A stretch of 60,756 nucleotides of DNA, taken from NCBI RefSeq assembly GCF_012843435.1, contig NZ_JABAFC010000021.1:1-60756 (forward strand). The letters run 5' to 3'. This DNA comes from Psychrobacillus sp. BL-248-WT-3 (lineage in GTDB: Bacteria > Bacillota > Bacilli > Bacillales_A > Planococcaceae). The notes under the pieces were generated by a model. That model was not told where the DNA came from. It searched no databases and saw nothing but the letters and a program-made list of their open reading frames with translations. This document shows, in pieces, positions 43,566-51,518 of the stretch (position 1 is the stretch's first letter; each line of letters opens with the position of its first letter). Position numbers and translations under genes: made by a program.

Positions 43566-43913
43566 TTGAAACAGTCAACTTATATAATTGGTGCATTTAT
43601 ATTAGGTATATCGGTAGTAATATCTTCTTTTATTTTTTATAGCACCTTTTCAAATTCATTAAGTAAGGTAAGTAATCCTCAAACAGTAACGAATTCAATG
43701 CCTGATTTAATGACTAAAATACAACTTTCCGAATATCTTCAGATAAGTGAGCAATCATTAGAAGGCATTATTAAAAAAGATGAATTTGAGAAGGCAAAAT
43801 TAAGTAGCTATGACACTTATCAATTTATTCCATACTTAAAAATCGATAATCAGGAAAGATTCTTAAAAGCAGAGATAGATGTATGGTTGAAGTATAAGAA
43901 TGATCACCACTAA
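43566..43913 (+). CDS. Membrane-anchored protein with excisionase-like HTH
   Basis: 115 aa. TTG start 43566 behind GGAGGG; the ATG at 43551 is itself part of that ribosome site. A membrane helix (about residues 5-25) is followed by a short linker and a helix-turn-helix (about 50-115: TKIQLSEYLQISEQSLEGII ... IPYLKIDNQERFLKAEIDVWL), the pattern of HTH_17/excisionase-type DNA-binding domains in which a tail reads the target. A DNA-binding domain tethered to the membrane is unusual. Flanked by dispersed repeats on both sides. Confidence 0.65.
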   Translation: MKQSTYIIGAFILGISVVISSFIFYSTFSNSLSKVSNPQTVTNSMPDLMTKIQLSEYLQISEQSLEGIIKKDEFEKAKLSSYDTYQFIPYLKIDNQERFLKAEIDVWLKYKNDHH

Positions 43914-43990
43914 TTCACTAACGCGTGCTTTACTTCAAGAAGGAGTAAAGCCTTTTTTCTTATTGAAGTAAAGCAGCAGTTTAGTTAAAT
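43914..43990 (+). repeat. ACTAACG-family dispersed repeat, copy 10 (full length)
   Basis: Full unit almost identical to copy 4: CACTAACGCGTGCTTTACTT, hairpin GCTTTACT/AGTAAAGC, TTTTTTCTTATTGAAG, then GTAAAGCAGCAGTTTAGTT. Directly follows the HTH gene's stop codon and probably terminates it. Confidence 0.88.
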
Positions 43991-44075
43991 ATTCGCTTTC
44001 CGAAATAATCAATCATTATTTCAAATATCCCTATATTACCAATATACTATCCATAAAGAGAGTAGGTGTTAAATA

Positions 44076-44576
44076 ATGAAGAAAACTAATACATCTCTTA
44101 TTCCTTTTATATCTTTTGGGTTAATACTTGCAATTTTGCTCATAATTTTACCTATATATTTATTATTCTTTTTAGATGGGTCACCAGACGAGTATAAAAA
44201 ATATGATAAAGGAATTACTATTGAGGTGAATAATTTGAGTAATCAAAGTCTACCTGATCTTACATTCTCACATAACGGAAATCGTGATTTTGTAGAGTTA
44301 GGAACAATAAAAAGTCTTGGTCCTGGAGAAACAGGTAAAATTACTAGTAGTACCAAAGAATTAAAAACAAATGATGTAAGTGTATATTTGCACTATTACA
44401 TTGAGGATGGCGAAAAAAAAGAAGATAGTATTCTTTATTTTTATACAAGACAACCTACAAAAGCGGTCGCCATTATAAACATCTATGAGGTAAATTCCCA
44501 AGGATATTTAAAGTATGAATTATCAGGTTATAATGGTTGGTCGCAATTTGGGCCAGAGGAAAGAAGTGAAGAATAA
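44076..44576 (+). CDS. Membrane-anchored protein of unknown function
   Basis: 166 aa: N-terminal membrane helix (about 8-32) and an extracellular beta-rich domain (NNLSNQSLPDLTFSHNGNRDF, VSVYLHYYIEDGEKK). It looks like a small immunoglobulin-like fold, but no family is recognised. Ribosome site AGAGAGTAGGTG about 10 bases upstream. Located between two dispersed repeats and followed by a terminator. Confidence 0.6.
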   Translation: MKKTNTSLIPFISFGLILAILLIILPIYLLFFLDGSPDEYKKYDKGITIEVNNLSNQSLPDLTFSHNGNRDFVELGTIKSLGPGETGKITSSTKELKTNDVSVYLHYYIEDGEKKEDSILYFYTRQPTKAVAIINIYEVNSQGYLKYELSGYNGWSQFGPEERSEE

Positions 44577-44603
44577 TGAATCATTTTCAAATAGTAATAA
44601 GAT

Positions 44604-44668
44604 GTTCAACTAACGGGTGCTTTCGTATTATAAGGTTAACCAGTTTTTACTGGTTGACCTTATTTTTA
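44604..44668 (+). terminator. ACTAACG repeat (copy 11) fused to a terminator
   Basis: TTCAACTAACGGGTGCTTTC then hairpin AAGGTTAACCAGT/ACTGGTTGACCTT (44632-44661) with ATTTTTAT. The head is the dispersed repeat; the hairpin is specific to this copy. Confidence 0.75.
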
Positions 44669-44689
44669 TAGGATTTAATATATCAGTAG

Positions 44690-44865
44690 CCAGGGTAGGA
44701 CGTACGGGTGCGTGGGACAATGATCCCGTGAACTAAACTGTCCACCCCCTACTTGTAGAAACATGTTTGAGGCTGGTTGGGACATAGATCTCGTATAACA
44801 AGCGAAGCTATGACACTACAAGGAGGAACAGGGGTACTGGTGAGTGCGTCAGAGGAGGAAGTTAA
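44690..44865 (+). ncRNA. Candidate bridge RNA region of the IS110-type element
   Basis: About 175 bp of non-coding, GC-richer DNA lies directly before the IS110-type transposase. It contains several possible stems (for example GGGACA...ATGATCCC and GGGACATAG...CTCGTATAAC). In IS110-group elements the 5' non-coding end is known to encode the bridge RNA that pairs with target and donor DNA. No structure was computed; the call rests on position and lack of coding. Confidence 0.5.
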
Positions 44866-46067
44866 ATGAACCCAGTAGTTGGTCTGGATGTGGCAAAAGG
44901 AGAGAGCCAAGTTCAGGCATTTTTAGATAAATCGAAGCCGTTTGGAAAGAGTTATTCTATGAAGCATACACGAGAGGATTTAGACCGTTTTATAGGCTTC
45001 TTACATGAGATTGAAGTGATGACCGGGCAAATGCCTATGGTCATTTTAGAATCTACAGGTCATTACCATTCTCCTGTTATTCAATGCTTGGAGGAGAACG
45101 AGGTTTTATATATCTTGCTTAACCCTATTATTTCTTATCAGGCGAAGAGATCTAGTTTACGAAAGGTAAAAACAGACGCAATTGATGCGTATCAGTTGTG
45201 TGTGCTCTATTACAAAGAAGATTTTGAACCTCATAAAAAAAGAGGGATTCAACTCTTAAATCTTAGAAATCTATCGAGACAACAGGAGATTGTGACGAAT
45301 ATGTATGTGGAGGCTAAGCTGCAGTTTCACACTATTCTAGATCAAGTGTTTCCTGAATATCGCAAGGTTTTTGGTGATCTGTATTCAAAGGTTTCTTTAT
45401 TGATGTTAAAGAAATACCCGACTTCAGAAGATGTAATAGCAGCTGGAGAAAGTAAGTTAGCGGATTGTGTGATGGAGTTTTGTCCAAGACGTTCTAATCT
45501 ATGGGCATTGGAGAAGGCAAAAAAACTAATGGATTCTGCCTATCGAAATCCATTTCAAAAAGTGGTGTATCACAGTCACTTGATCAATCTTCAAATGTAT
45601 ATTGAAATGCTTTTTCAGTACCAAGGACACCTTTCGGAGTTGGAAATTCGTATAGTGACCTTGGCAAATGAATTAGAAGGTTACAAGTTTGTCCAATCGA
45701 TTCCAGGAATCGGAGAAAAGATCGCTGCACGATAATCTCTGAGATCGGAGAAATCGAACGGTTTAATCACCCGAAAAAACTAGTTGCCTTTGCAGGAGTA
45801 GATCCCAGTGTTCATTCATCAGGAAAGTTTACTGCCACAACCAATCGTATTACTAAACGAGGCTCTAGTAGATTACGCCATGCTTTGTATCTTGCCGTAT
45901 TATGCGGTATCAGAAGTTCAAGAAACAAAAAGCTGAAAGAATTCTATAATAAGAAAAAATCAGAAGGCAAGCCTGCCAAAGTAGCGATAGTAGCCTGCAT
46001 TAACAAACTGCTTCATTGGATTTATGCTTTATTAAATAGAAAAGAGAATTTCCTAGATATAGCGTAA
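44866..46067 (+). pseudogene. IS110-family transposase broken by a 1-base deletion
   Basis: The N-terminal DEDD (RuvC-like) part is intact: Asp in VVGLDVAKGES (about residue 8), Glu in VILESTGHYHSP (about 61) and Asp pair in KVKTDAIDAYQL (about 107-110). Transposase_20 part: FVQSIPGIGEKIAAR then a stop at 45735. Adding one A in GCTGCACGATAATC restores reading into TIISEIGEIERF and on through VAFAGVDPSVHSSGKF to the natural stop at 46067, with total length about 400 aa, normal for the family. The Ser nucleophile region (SSGKF..) is in the detached part, so this copy should be inactive. Confidence 0.88.
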
Positions 46068-46194
46068 TTAACGGTTACATGTAACAAAGAGAAAACCTTC
46101 CAAAAGGTTTTTGGAGGGCTATTTGTCATGCTCAAAATAGTATAACATAAGGTTATGTAGAATTTTAGAGAAAAATATTGACATCCTATTAGCT

Positions 46195-46290
46195 GGTTTA
46201 GTAAAAAGCAATATCAAAGTAAAATGAGCCAGGAAAATATCCTAGCTCATTTTTTACGTGTATTTAAATCAACCTTTACCTTTAACATAG
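46195..46290 (+). repeat. ACTAACG-family dispersed repeat, copy 12 (5' truncated)
   Basis: Starts GGTTTAGTAAAAAGCAATAT and follows copy 5 (4483-4610) to TTTACCTTTAACATAGCC, with hairpin ATGAGC/GCTCAT and six T (46223-46256). The expected ACTAACGGGTGC head is missing, replaced by the IS110 right flank. Confidence 0.8.
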
Positions 46291-46299
46291 CCTATAAAT

Positions 46300-47175
46300 T
46301 TAACTATTTACCTTGCTTCTTTGGGCAGATTTCATATAATACATTATTTCATCTAAAGAGGCTTTCTCTATCACGACATGATCCTCAAAGACTTTCTGTA
46401 CTTCTTCTGCATCTTTTGACAAAGCTTGAAATACTCCTTGAGAACGTTCTATGTCAATGAAATGTGCTTCTGTATCTCGGTCTAGTAAATCCGTGCTTCC
46501 TTTTACAACGACATATCGTTCCTGTAACTCATCTATACGTTGGTTAAGAAGAATTTTCCCTTTATCAACTAATACAATATAATCAGCAAAACGTTCTAAA
46601 TCGCTTGTCGTATGCGTTGAAAAAAATATACTCCTTCCCTCATTTACCATAATTCCTTGAAAAATGTCTAACAACTCTCTGCGAAACGTAGGATCTAATC
46701 CTGATGTCGGCTCATCCATAATAATTAGTTCTGCATGATGAGATAAGGCAATAGCTATAGAAGCTTTCATTTTCATACCTTTAGAAAAATTTTTAAGAGA
46801 TTTATTTAGAGGTAACTCAAATTGATTAACATACTGATTAAATTGTTGATCATCCCATGCTTTATAAGCGGGAGCAACTATTTTACTAATTTCTTTTAAA
46901 TTCAGGGATTGATAAAATATATTGCTGTCGTATACGAAGCCTATACGGTTTTTAATTTCTTTCTCATGGCTGGCATAATTTTTTCCAAATACACTTACCT
47001 TTCCCTTATCCGGCTGTAAAAGATTCATCATTAACTTGATCATCGTCGATTTACCAGATCCATTCGGACCAATAAATCCTGTTGTGTATCCTTCTTTTAT
47101 CTGTAAATCTACATTGTCGATAGTTAATGTCTCAAATTTTTTAGAAACCCCCTGGAACTCTATTACATTTCCCAT
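46300..47175 (-). CDS. ABC transporter ATP-binding protein (cluster 2)
   Basis: 291 aa from ATG 47175, or 294 aa from GTG 47184 whose GTGA overlaps the gntR stop. Walker A GPNGSGKST, signature FSKGMKMK, Walker B LIIMDEPTSGLD and switch STHTTSD. Paralogue of the cluster 1 ATPase. Its permease partner, expected just downstream, is absent: the stop codon is followed directly by the dispersed repeat and IS110 remains. Confidence 0.88.
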   Translation of the reverse strand: MGNVIEFQGVSKKFETLTIDNVDLQIKEGYTTGFIGPNGSGKSTMIKLMMNLLQPDKGKVSVFGKNYASHEKEIKNRIGFVYDSNIFYQSLNLKEISKIVAPAYKAWDDQQFNQYVNQFELPLNKSLKNFSKGMKMKASIAIALSHHAELIIMDEPTSGLDPTFRRELLDIFQGIMVNEGRSIFFSTHTTSDLERFADYIVLVDKGKILLNQRIDELQERYVVVKGSTDLLDRDTEAHFIDIERSQGVFQALSKDAEEVQKVFEDHVVIEKASLDEIMYYMKSAQRSKVNS

Positions 47176-47180
47176 TCCTC

Positions 47181-47552
47181 TCACTCCTCGTACAGCAGCT
47201 TTAATAAATCTTGTAATTCTTCATAAGATAACCCTGATTCTTTACTGTTAGAGATAACCGCACTTAATTGTTCTTCAATTACACGCAATTTTTTCTCTCG
47301 AATAACATCTAAATTTTGTTCCGCTACAAATGAACCTTTTCCAACAATTAAATATATGAAGCCTGCCTTTTCTAATTCTTCATATGCTCGTTTTGTAGTG
47401 ATCATACTGACTCTTAAATCTTTAGCCAATTGTCTAATAGAAGGTAAAGCGGCTCCTTCTATTAATTCACCTGACAAGATCTTAGTTTGAATTTGTTTGT
47501 ATATCTGTTCATATATCGGTTCCTTTGAGCTGTTAGATATAATGATTTGCAT
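47181..47552 (-). CDS. GntR-family repressor (YtrA subfamily)
   Basis: 123 aa, all of it the small YtrA-type protein: winged HTH (residues 1-75: EPIYEQIYKQIQTKILSGELIEGAALPSIRQLAKDLRVS ... TTKRAYEELEKAG) and a short dimerisation tail. YtrA-type repressors sit first in ABC transporter operons and are relieved by cell-wall antibiotics in B. subtilis. Coupled to the ATPase gene by an overlapping GTGA. Own promoter region at 47553-47711. Confidence 0.88.
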   Translation of the reverse strand: MQIIISNSSKEPIYEQIYKQIQTKILSGELIEGAALPSIRQLAKDLRVSMITTKRAYEELEKAGFIYLIVGKGSFVAEQNLDVIREKKLRVIEEQLSAVISNSKESGLSYEELQDLLKLLYEE

Positions 47553-47680
47553 GCAGATACCTCCTTTACATCCATATGTGTATCTATCGTAAATCCCTCG
47601 ATAATATGTTCGAAGTATGGTTAAAATAAACTTATACCTTTACAATCAACTTAATTTAGACATTCAACGTTCAGACCTCT

Positions 47681-47711
47681 TTATATATTATATATATTCA
47701 CTATATACTAT
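47681..47711 (-). promoter_or_regulatory. Candidate GntR/YtrA-type operator, cluster 2
   Basis: TATATATTATATATATTCAC followed by TATATACTAT. The minus-strand ATAGTATATAGTG is identical to the element at 42927-42956 in front of cluster 1. Both lie 130-220 bp upstream of the first gene. Confidence 0.5.
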
Positions 47712-47735
47712 TCAACTAACGATTCCTTTAGCTCA
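47711..47735 (+). repeat. ACTAACG-family dispersed repeat, copy 13 (partial)
   Basis: TTCAACTAACGATTCCTTTA followed by GCTCAGC; head only. Confidence 0.5.
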
Positions 47736-47811
47736 GCTATCTTAACGGCTTCCTCTTCACACAACTAAGGAGAAATTTTTTTCTACAGTATACGGACCGG
47801 CCTTATAATAA

Positions 47812-47850
47812 AGAAAACGTGAAATCGAGTTTTACGATTTCACGTTTTTA
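47812..47850 (-). terminator. Terminator after DUF3006 gene
   Basis: AAAACGTGAAATCG-loop-CGATTTCACGTTTTT perfect hairpin; T-runs on both strands. Lies 30-68 bases past the DUF3006 stop codon. Confidence 0.88.
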
Positions 47851-47879
47851 CTTGAGAGACTAGTTATGACCGAGTCTCT

Positions 47880-48131
47880 TCATTTATTTCTATTTATTAG
47901 ATCTTCTAATAAAGCACTGATTTCTTCACGTCTATCTAAGGTTTCTTCTTTTAAAACTTCCAATTGATATCCTTCATCAGTTGTTGTGATATTAACAATA
48001 TCGCCTTCATCTAGTTCAAGATCAAAAGTAGATGTTGGTAGGATCAGCTGGTTCATTTCTTCTGGTGCTTCTAAAAAAACATACATACCTTCTTCAATAC
48101 GATCAAGTGTATATTTTTTACTTGAGCTCAC
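47880..48131 (-). CDS. DUF3006-family protein
   Basis: 83 aa. The pattern KKYTLDRIEEGMYVFLEAPEE ... LDEGDIVNITTTDEGY ... LEDLINRNK fits DUF3006, a small beta-barrel family almost always encoded next to ComEC-like metallo-beta-lactamase proteins. Here it follows such a gene after 57 bases. The partnership is established by neighbourhood only; the biochemical role is unknown. No signal peptide, so cytosolic. Confidence 0.85.
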   Translation of the reverse strand: MSSSKKYTLDRIEEGMYVFLEAPEEMNQLILPTSTFDLELDEGDIVNITTTDEGYQLEVLKEETLDRREEISALLEDLINRNK

Positions 48132-48188
48132 TTACCTTCACTCCCTAAGTTTTAATAGTGTGACGCGTCTCCTGTGCCGAAGATATTT

Positions 48189-49589
48189 TTACTGACTAAC
48201 TGAATAACTTGTACCGTTTGTTTTAACTGTTATTGTACCTGATAAAGTATGATAAATACTTGATTTATATAAATTTAGACGATCCACCACTGCTTTATGT
48301 GGGTGACCATATTGATTATTTTTGCCATAAGAAAGTATCGTAACTTCTGGCTTAACTGCTTTTAAGAAGGCTTCGGAACTACTTGTATCTGATCCGTGAT
48401 GACCAGCTTTTAAAATAGTAGATTTTACATTATATTTGCTCATTATTTCTGATTCTTTTCCTGTATCTGCATCACCTGTCAAAAGAAATGAAATATTATT
48501 ATAAGCTAGCTTTAGTACGATAGATGCGTCGTTATTATTACTATTAGTTGTTCCCACATTTAGCACTTGCAGATTTAAATTATCAAATGTAATTTTTTCA
48601 CCTTTAGTTGGTATTTTAAAGTTTATATTTTTATTACGAATTAATGTTAGCATGTCCTTATAAGTATTTGAAGTATGCACTTTACCGCTATCCATAAATG
48701 TACCAATTTTAATGTTAGATTCCAAAACTTTTATTAGTCCCCCGATATGGTCTGCATCAGGGTGTGTAGCAACCACATAATCTAACTTTGTAATCCCTTG
48801 AGATTCGATGAATTTGACAACTGTATCACCTTTTGACTTTCCGCCCCCATCAATCAGCATACTTTTCCCATTTGGTGACTGGATTAATATCGAATCTCCT
48901 TGACCGACATCAATGAAATGTACCTTCATTTCTTTGGCAGATAAAGCCTCTAATTGAGCTAGCTTTGATTTAGATGGTGTTTCATACTTAACTTTTGTGC
49001 TTTTTTGTATATAGCTTCCGCCACCTACACCATATAAGCCACCTTGCTCGCTCTTATATGTATACACACGGAATTCTTCGCCCTTTTTCAAATTACGTAC
49101 GGTTGATAGTGAACCATTCTCTAACTTAACTAATCGTGTGTCCCCTAATATCGTAACCTTACCTATTTGTCCTTTTTTCAGCTCTGTTTTTCCCCACATA
49201 ACTTTTGTTGCATTGCTTTGGGAAGTAGTTTGCTGTTCTAGTAATGCTAACTTACTTTTTGATGGTGTTTCATATTTCACTTTAGAAGTATCTTTTTGTA
49301 TAAAGCTTCCGCCGCCTACACCGTAGAGACCGCTATGTTCGCTTTTATAACTATAGACACGAAACTCTTCACCTTTTGTTAATTTACGTACATCTTTTAA
49401 AGTACCGTTTTCCATTTTTACGAGTTTCGTCTCTTTTAATATAGTAACCTTACCTATTTGTCCTAGCTTAAGCTCTGTTTTCCCCCACATAACTGGAGCG
49501 GCCTCAGCAGTTAATTGATTAGAGAAACCTAGACCTACAAATAAAAGTAATACTATAAATATTTTCATAAACTTATTAAACAAAATCAT
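48189..49589 (-). CDS. Secreted ComEC/Rec2-like metallo-beta-lactamase protein with two N-terminal repeats
   Basis: 466 aa from ATG 49589 (GGAAGGAAG upstream); the frame extends upstream without ribosome site. Signal peptide ends near residue 35 (LTAEAAP). Two copies of a roughly 80-residue module, MWGKTELKLGQIGKVTI ... RVYSYKSEHSGLYGVGGGSFIQK ... YETPSKSKLALLE, occupy about 35-195. The MBL domain (210-466) has FIDVGQGDSILI, THPDADHIGG (zinc ligands HxDxDH), GHHGSDTSSS and LSYGKNNQYGHP, as in the ComEC nuclease domain. It may be an extracellular nuclease, but substrate is not shown. Confidence 0.88.
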   Translation of the reverse strand: MILFNKFMKIFIVLLLFVGLGFSNQLTAEAAPVMWGKTELKLGQIGKVTILKETKLVKMENGTLKDVRKLTKGEEFRVYSYKSEHSGLYGVGGGSFIQKDTSKVKYETPSKSKLALLEQQTTSQSNATKVMWGKTELKKGQIGKVTILGDTRLVKLENGSLSTVRNLKKGEEFRVYTYKSEQGGLYGVGGGSYIQKSTKVKYETPSKSKLAQLEALSAKEMKVHFIDVGQGDSILIQSPNGKSMLIDGGGKSKGDTVVKFIESQGITKLDYVVATHPDADHIGGLIKVLESNIKIGTFMDSGKVHTSNTYKDMLTLIRNKNINFKIPTKGEKITFDNLNLQVLNVGTTNSNNNDASIVLKLAYNNISFLLTGDADTGKESEIMSKYNVKSTILKAGHHGSDTSSSEAFLKAVKPEVTILSYGKNNQYGHPHKAVVDRLNLYKSSIYHTLSGTITVKTNGTSYSVSQ

Positions 49590-49819
49590 CAACTTCCTTC
49601 CATATATTATTATCCTACAAAAATAATAAAAATATGTCGATGGAAGTTTATTGAAACATGAAAAGTGAGGAGGCAGTTCCTCAGTCACCGCAAACGTTCT
49701 TGTTTGCGACGAGCTTGCGCAGGAGCAGCTTTTAACCATTTGACCTCGATGGGCAAGGCGGTGGAGCTAGACATTAATTTATCCACAGGTTTTAGAATTT
49801 TATAATTCTAAACAACAAA

Positions 49820-49848
49820 AAAATGGTATTCCCTTAGGAAACACCATT
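49820..49848 (-). terminator. Terminator after Excalibur gene
   Basis: AATGGTATTCCC/GGAAACACCATT hairpin with seven T on the minus strand, 17 bases past the stop. Confidence 0.85.
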
Positions 49849-49864
49849 AAATTTAGTACTCATA

Positions 49865-50416
49865 TTATCTTTCACATGCCCAGTTATCCTTATCTCTGTC
49901 ATGCTTTGACGCATAAGCAGGATGCCCTTTTTTTACTCCTTGTGGATATACCTTGTTTAACTCCTTACAGTTTTGAAATTTTGTAGGAGCACCGGGTACA
50001 ACCTCTATACCATTACCGTTTTCTGATTTTGCAGGTTTTGTCGGGACAGAAGTCTTCGGCGGATTCTCTAAAAGAGCTAATTTTGATTTGGAAGGAGTTT
50101 CGTATAGGACATTATTGTTTTTTTGAATATAAGATCCCCCACCAACCCCATATAATCCATTGTGTGTACTTTTATAGCTATATACACGATATTCATCGCC
50201 TTGATTCAGCTTTCTTATTGTTTGAAGGGATCCGTCCTCCCCTATCTTCACTAAAGTAGAATCTTTTACTATAGTCGCTTTACCAATTTGACCTAGCTTC
50301 AGTTCTGTTTTCCCCCACATGACTATACTTGCAGCTTCCATGCTTGTCCCATTCACAAAAACAAAACTAAACATCAATATCATTGCTATTAACAGCTTCT
50401 CTGACTTCTTTTTCAT
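49865..50416 (-). CDS. Secreted Excalibur-domain protein sharing the MBL protein's N-terminal module
   Basis: 183 aa. Signal peptide 1-29 (SMEAAS). One module, VMWGKTELKLGQIGKATI ... YGVGGGSYIQK ... YETPSKSKLALLE, is nearly identical to those of the MBL protein. A Pro/Lys-rich linker is followed by a C-terminal Excalibur domain (147-183: FQNCKELNKVYPQGVKKGHPAY ... DRDKDNWACER) with the DxDxDxxxCE calcium-binding loop. Such proteins are secreted and wall-associated; Excalibur often accompanies nuclease domains. Confidence 0.88.
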   Translation of the reverse strand: MKKKSEKLLIAMILMFSFVFVNGTSMEAASIVMWGKTELKLGQIGKATIVKDSTLVKIGEDGSLQTIRKLNQGDEYRVYSYKSTHNGLYGVGGGSYIQKNNNVLYETPSKSKLALLENPPKTSVPTKPAKSENGNGIEVVPGAPTKFQNCKELNKVYPQGVKKGHPAYASKHDRDKDNWACER

Positions 50417-50884
50417 TTCCTCACTCCTACTACAATTACTTTTCTTATATATTTTACCACTTTATGTTTAATAAATGGTAAAAACGGGTAAAAGTTTCAT
50501 TAGCGAAAAGATTTCATCAAAATGACAGTTATTACCCCTTGTACAATACAAACGTCACTTTGAAAACTTATATGTTATTCAGCAAAATTAAGATCCTCTT
50601 TATTTACATAAAAAAGATCAATCATGTAGTTATTCCATAATATTAGTAGTACTGATTTGCCGAAGTTATGAAAATACGTGACTTATACAGGGGCTTTTTG
50701 TTTTGAAATCATTTTGCTAATAAATTAGTAGAAAGGGTTGATTTTTATTTAATGACCTATTGCTGAGTTTAGGAGGTTGAAGTTGTATGTTGTATATAGA
50801 GGAAACCTCTCATCAAAATGTGAAGGTTTAATGTAATGCACCTATACGACTATATTAAAATAACAAATGACAAGGAGTTTAATA
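50417..50884. other. Intergenic stretch, no clear feature
   Basis: AT-rich region upstream of two divergent genes. A tiny ORF at 50787-50831 (14 codons, MLYIEETSHQ) has an AGGAGG site 8-13 bases upstream but no other support. No terminators or repeats recognised. Confidence 0.5.
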
Positions 50885-51337
50885 ATGAAAAAATTAATCG
50901 GATTTATTACGTTAGTAGTTTTGGCTGTATTTCTGACAGCATGTGGTGAAGATGAAACAACTAGAACGTTTGAGGCTGAGCAGAATGGCATTGCAACAAC
51001 GTTAGAGTACACGGCGAAAGGTGATAAAGTTACAAAGCAAACAACAGAAAATGTTATCGAGTATGAACTAGCTGGTATTGAATCGAAAGAACAGGCGAAA
51101 GAACTTTTTGAGCCTATGACCGAACAATTCCAAAACATTGATGGAATAACACATAAACTTGAGTATGATGATACCAAGGCAATCGAATCCTTAGTAATAG
51201 ATTATGAGGCTGTCGACTTTGATGAAATTATGGATCTGCCAGGTATGACCTTTAGCGAAGACCCTAAAAAAAATGGAATTAGTATGGAAAAATCAGCTGA
51301 TATGCTAGTTAGTCAAGGCTTTAAGGAAGTAAAATAA
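50885..51337 (+). CDS. YehR/DUF1307-family lipoprotein
   Basis: 150 aa with signal peptide and lipobox FLTAC. The mature domain (TRTFEAEQNGIATTLEYTAKGDKVTKQTTEN ... ISMEKSADMLVSQGFKEVK) matches DUF1307, the YehR-like lipoproteins of Firmicutes, of unknown function. Start ATG 50885 behind AAGGAG. Rightward, terminated 10 bases past the stop codon. Confidence 0.82.
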   Translation: MKKLIGFITLVVLAVFLTACGEDETTRTFEAEQNGIATTLEYTAKGDKVTKQTTENVIEYELAGIESKEQAKELFEPMTEQFQNIDGITHKLEYDDTKAIESLVIDYEAVDFDEIMDLPGMTFSEDPKKNGISMEKSADMLVSQGFKEVK

Positions 51338-51346
51338 TGAATGATG

Positions 51347-51379
51347 AACGCATTTGGATCCTCCAGGTGCGTTTTTTTA
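51347..51379 (+). terminator. Terminator after YehR-like gene
   Basis: ACGCA(TTT)GGATCCTCC(AGG)TGCGT hairpin with seven T, right after the stop codon. Confidence 0.85.
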
Positions 51380-51462
51380 TCGTACTTATTTCAGATATAA
51401 AAAAAGTAAAAGGTATCATCGAAGTTCTCCCTAAACGGGTCTTTGATGTGCCTTTTAAACAA

Positions 51463-51493
51463 AAAAAAACAGCCCATTTAGATATGGACTGTT
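51463..51493 (-). terminator. Terminator of lipoate ligase
   Basis: AAACAGCCCATTTA/ATATGGACTGTTT with nine T on the minus strand, 26 bases past lplJ. Confidence 0.85.
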
Positions 51494-51518
51494 TACTCGG
51501 TACTATTCGAACAATTAA

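Larger units (their letters stand above)
44690..46190 (+). mobile_element. IS110-family element with frameshifted transposase
   Basis: Edges approximate: no inverted repeats, as usual for the family. It comprises the non-coding left end, a transposase frame from 44866 to 46067 and about 120 bp of right-end DNA with hairpins (AAAACCTTCCAAAAGGTTTT near 46091). It sits just upstream (left) of dispersed repeat 12 and the second ABC cluster. Confidence 0.65.
47553..47879. other. Upstream region of gntR and terminator of the DUF3006 operon
   Basis: Holds AGGAGGTAT ribosome site at 47557-47565 for gntR, the AT-rich candidate operator (47681-47711), a dispersed-repeat fragment near 47711 and the leftward terminator at 47812. 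No gene seen. Confidence 0.6.
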
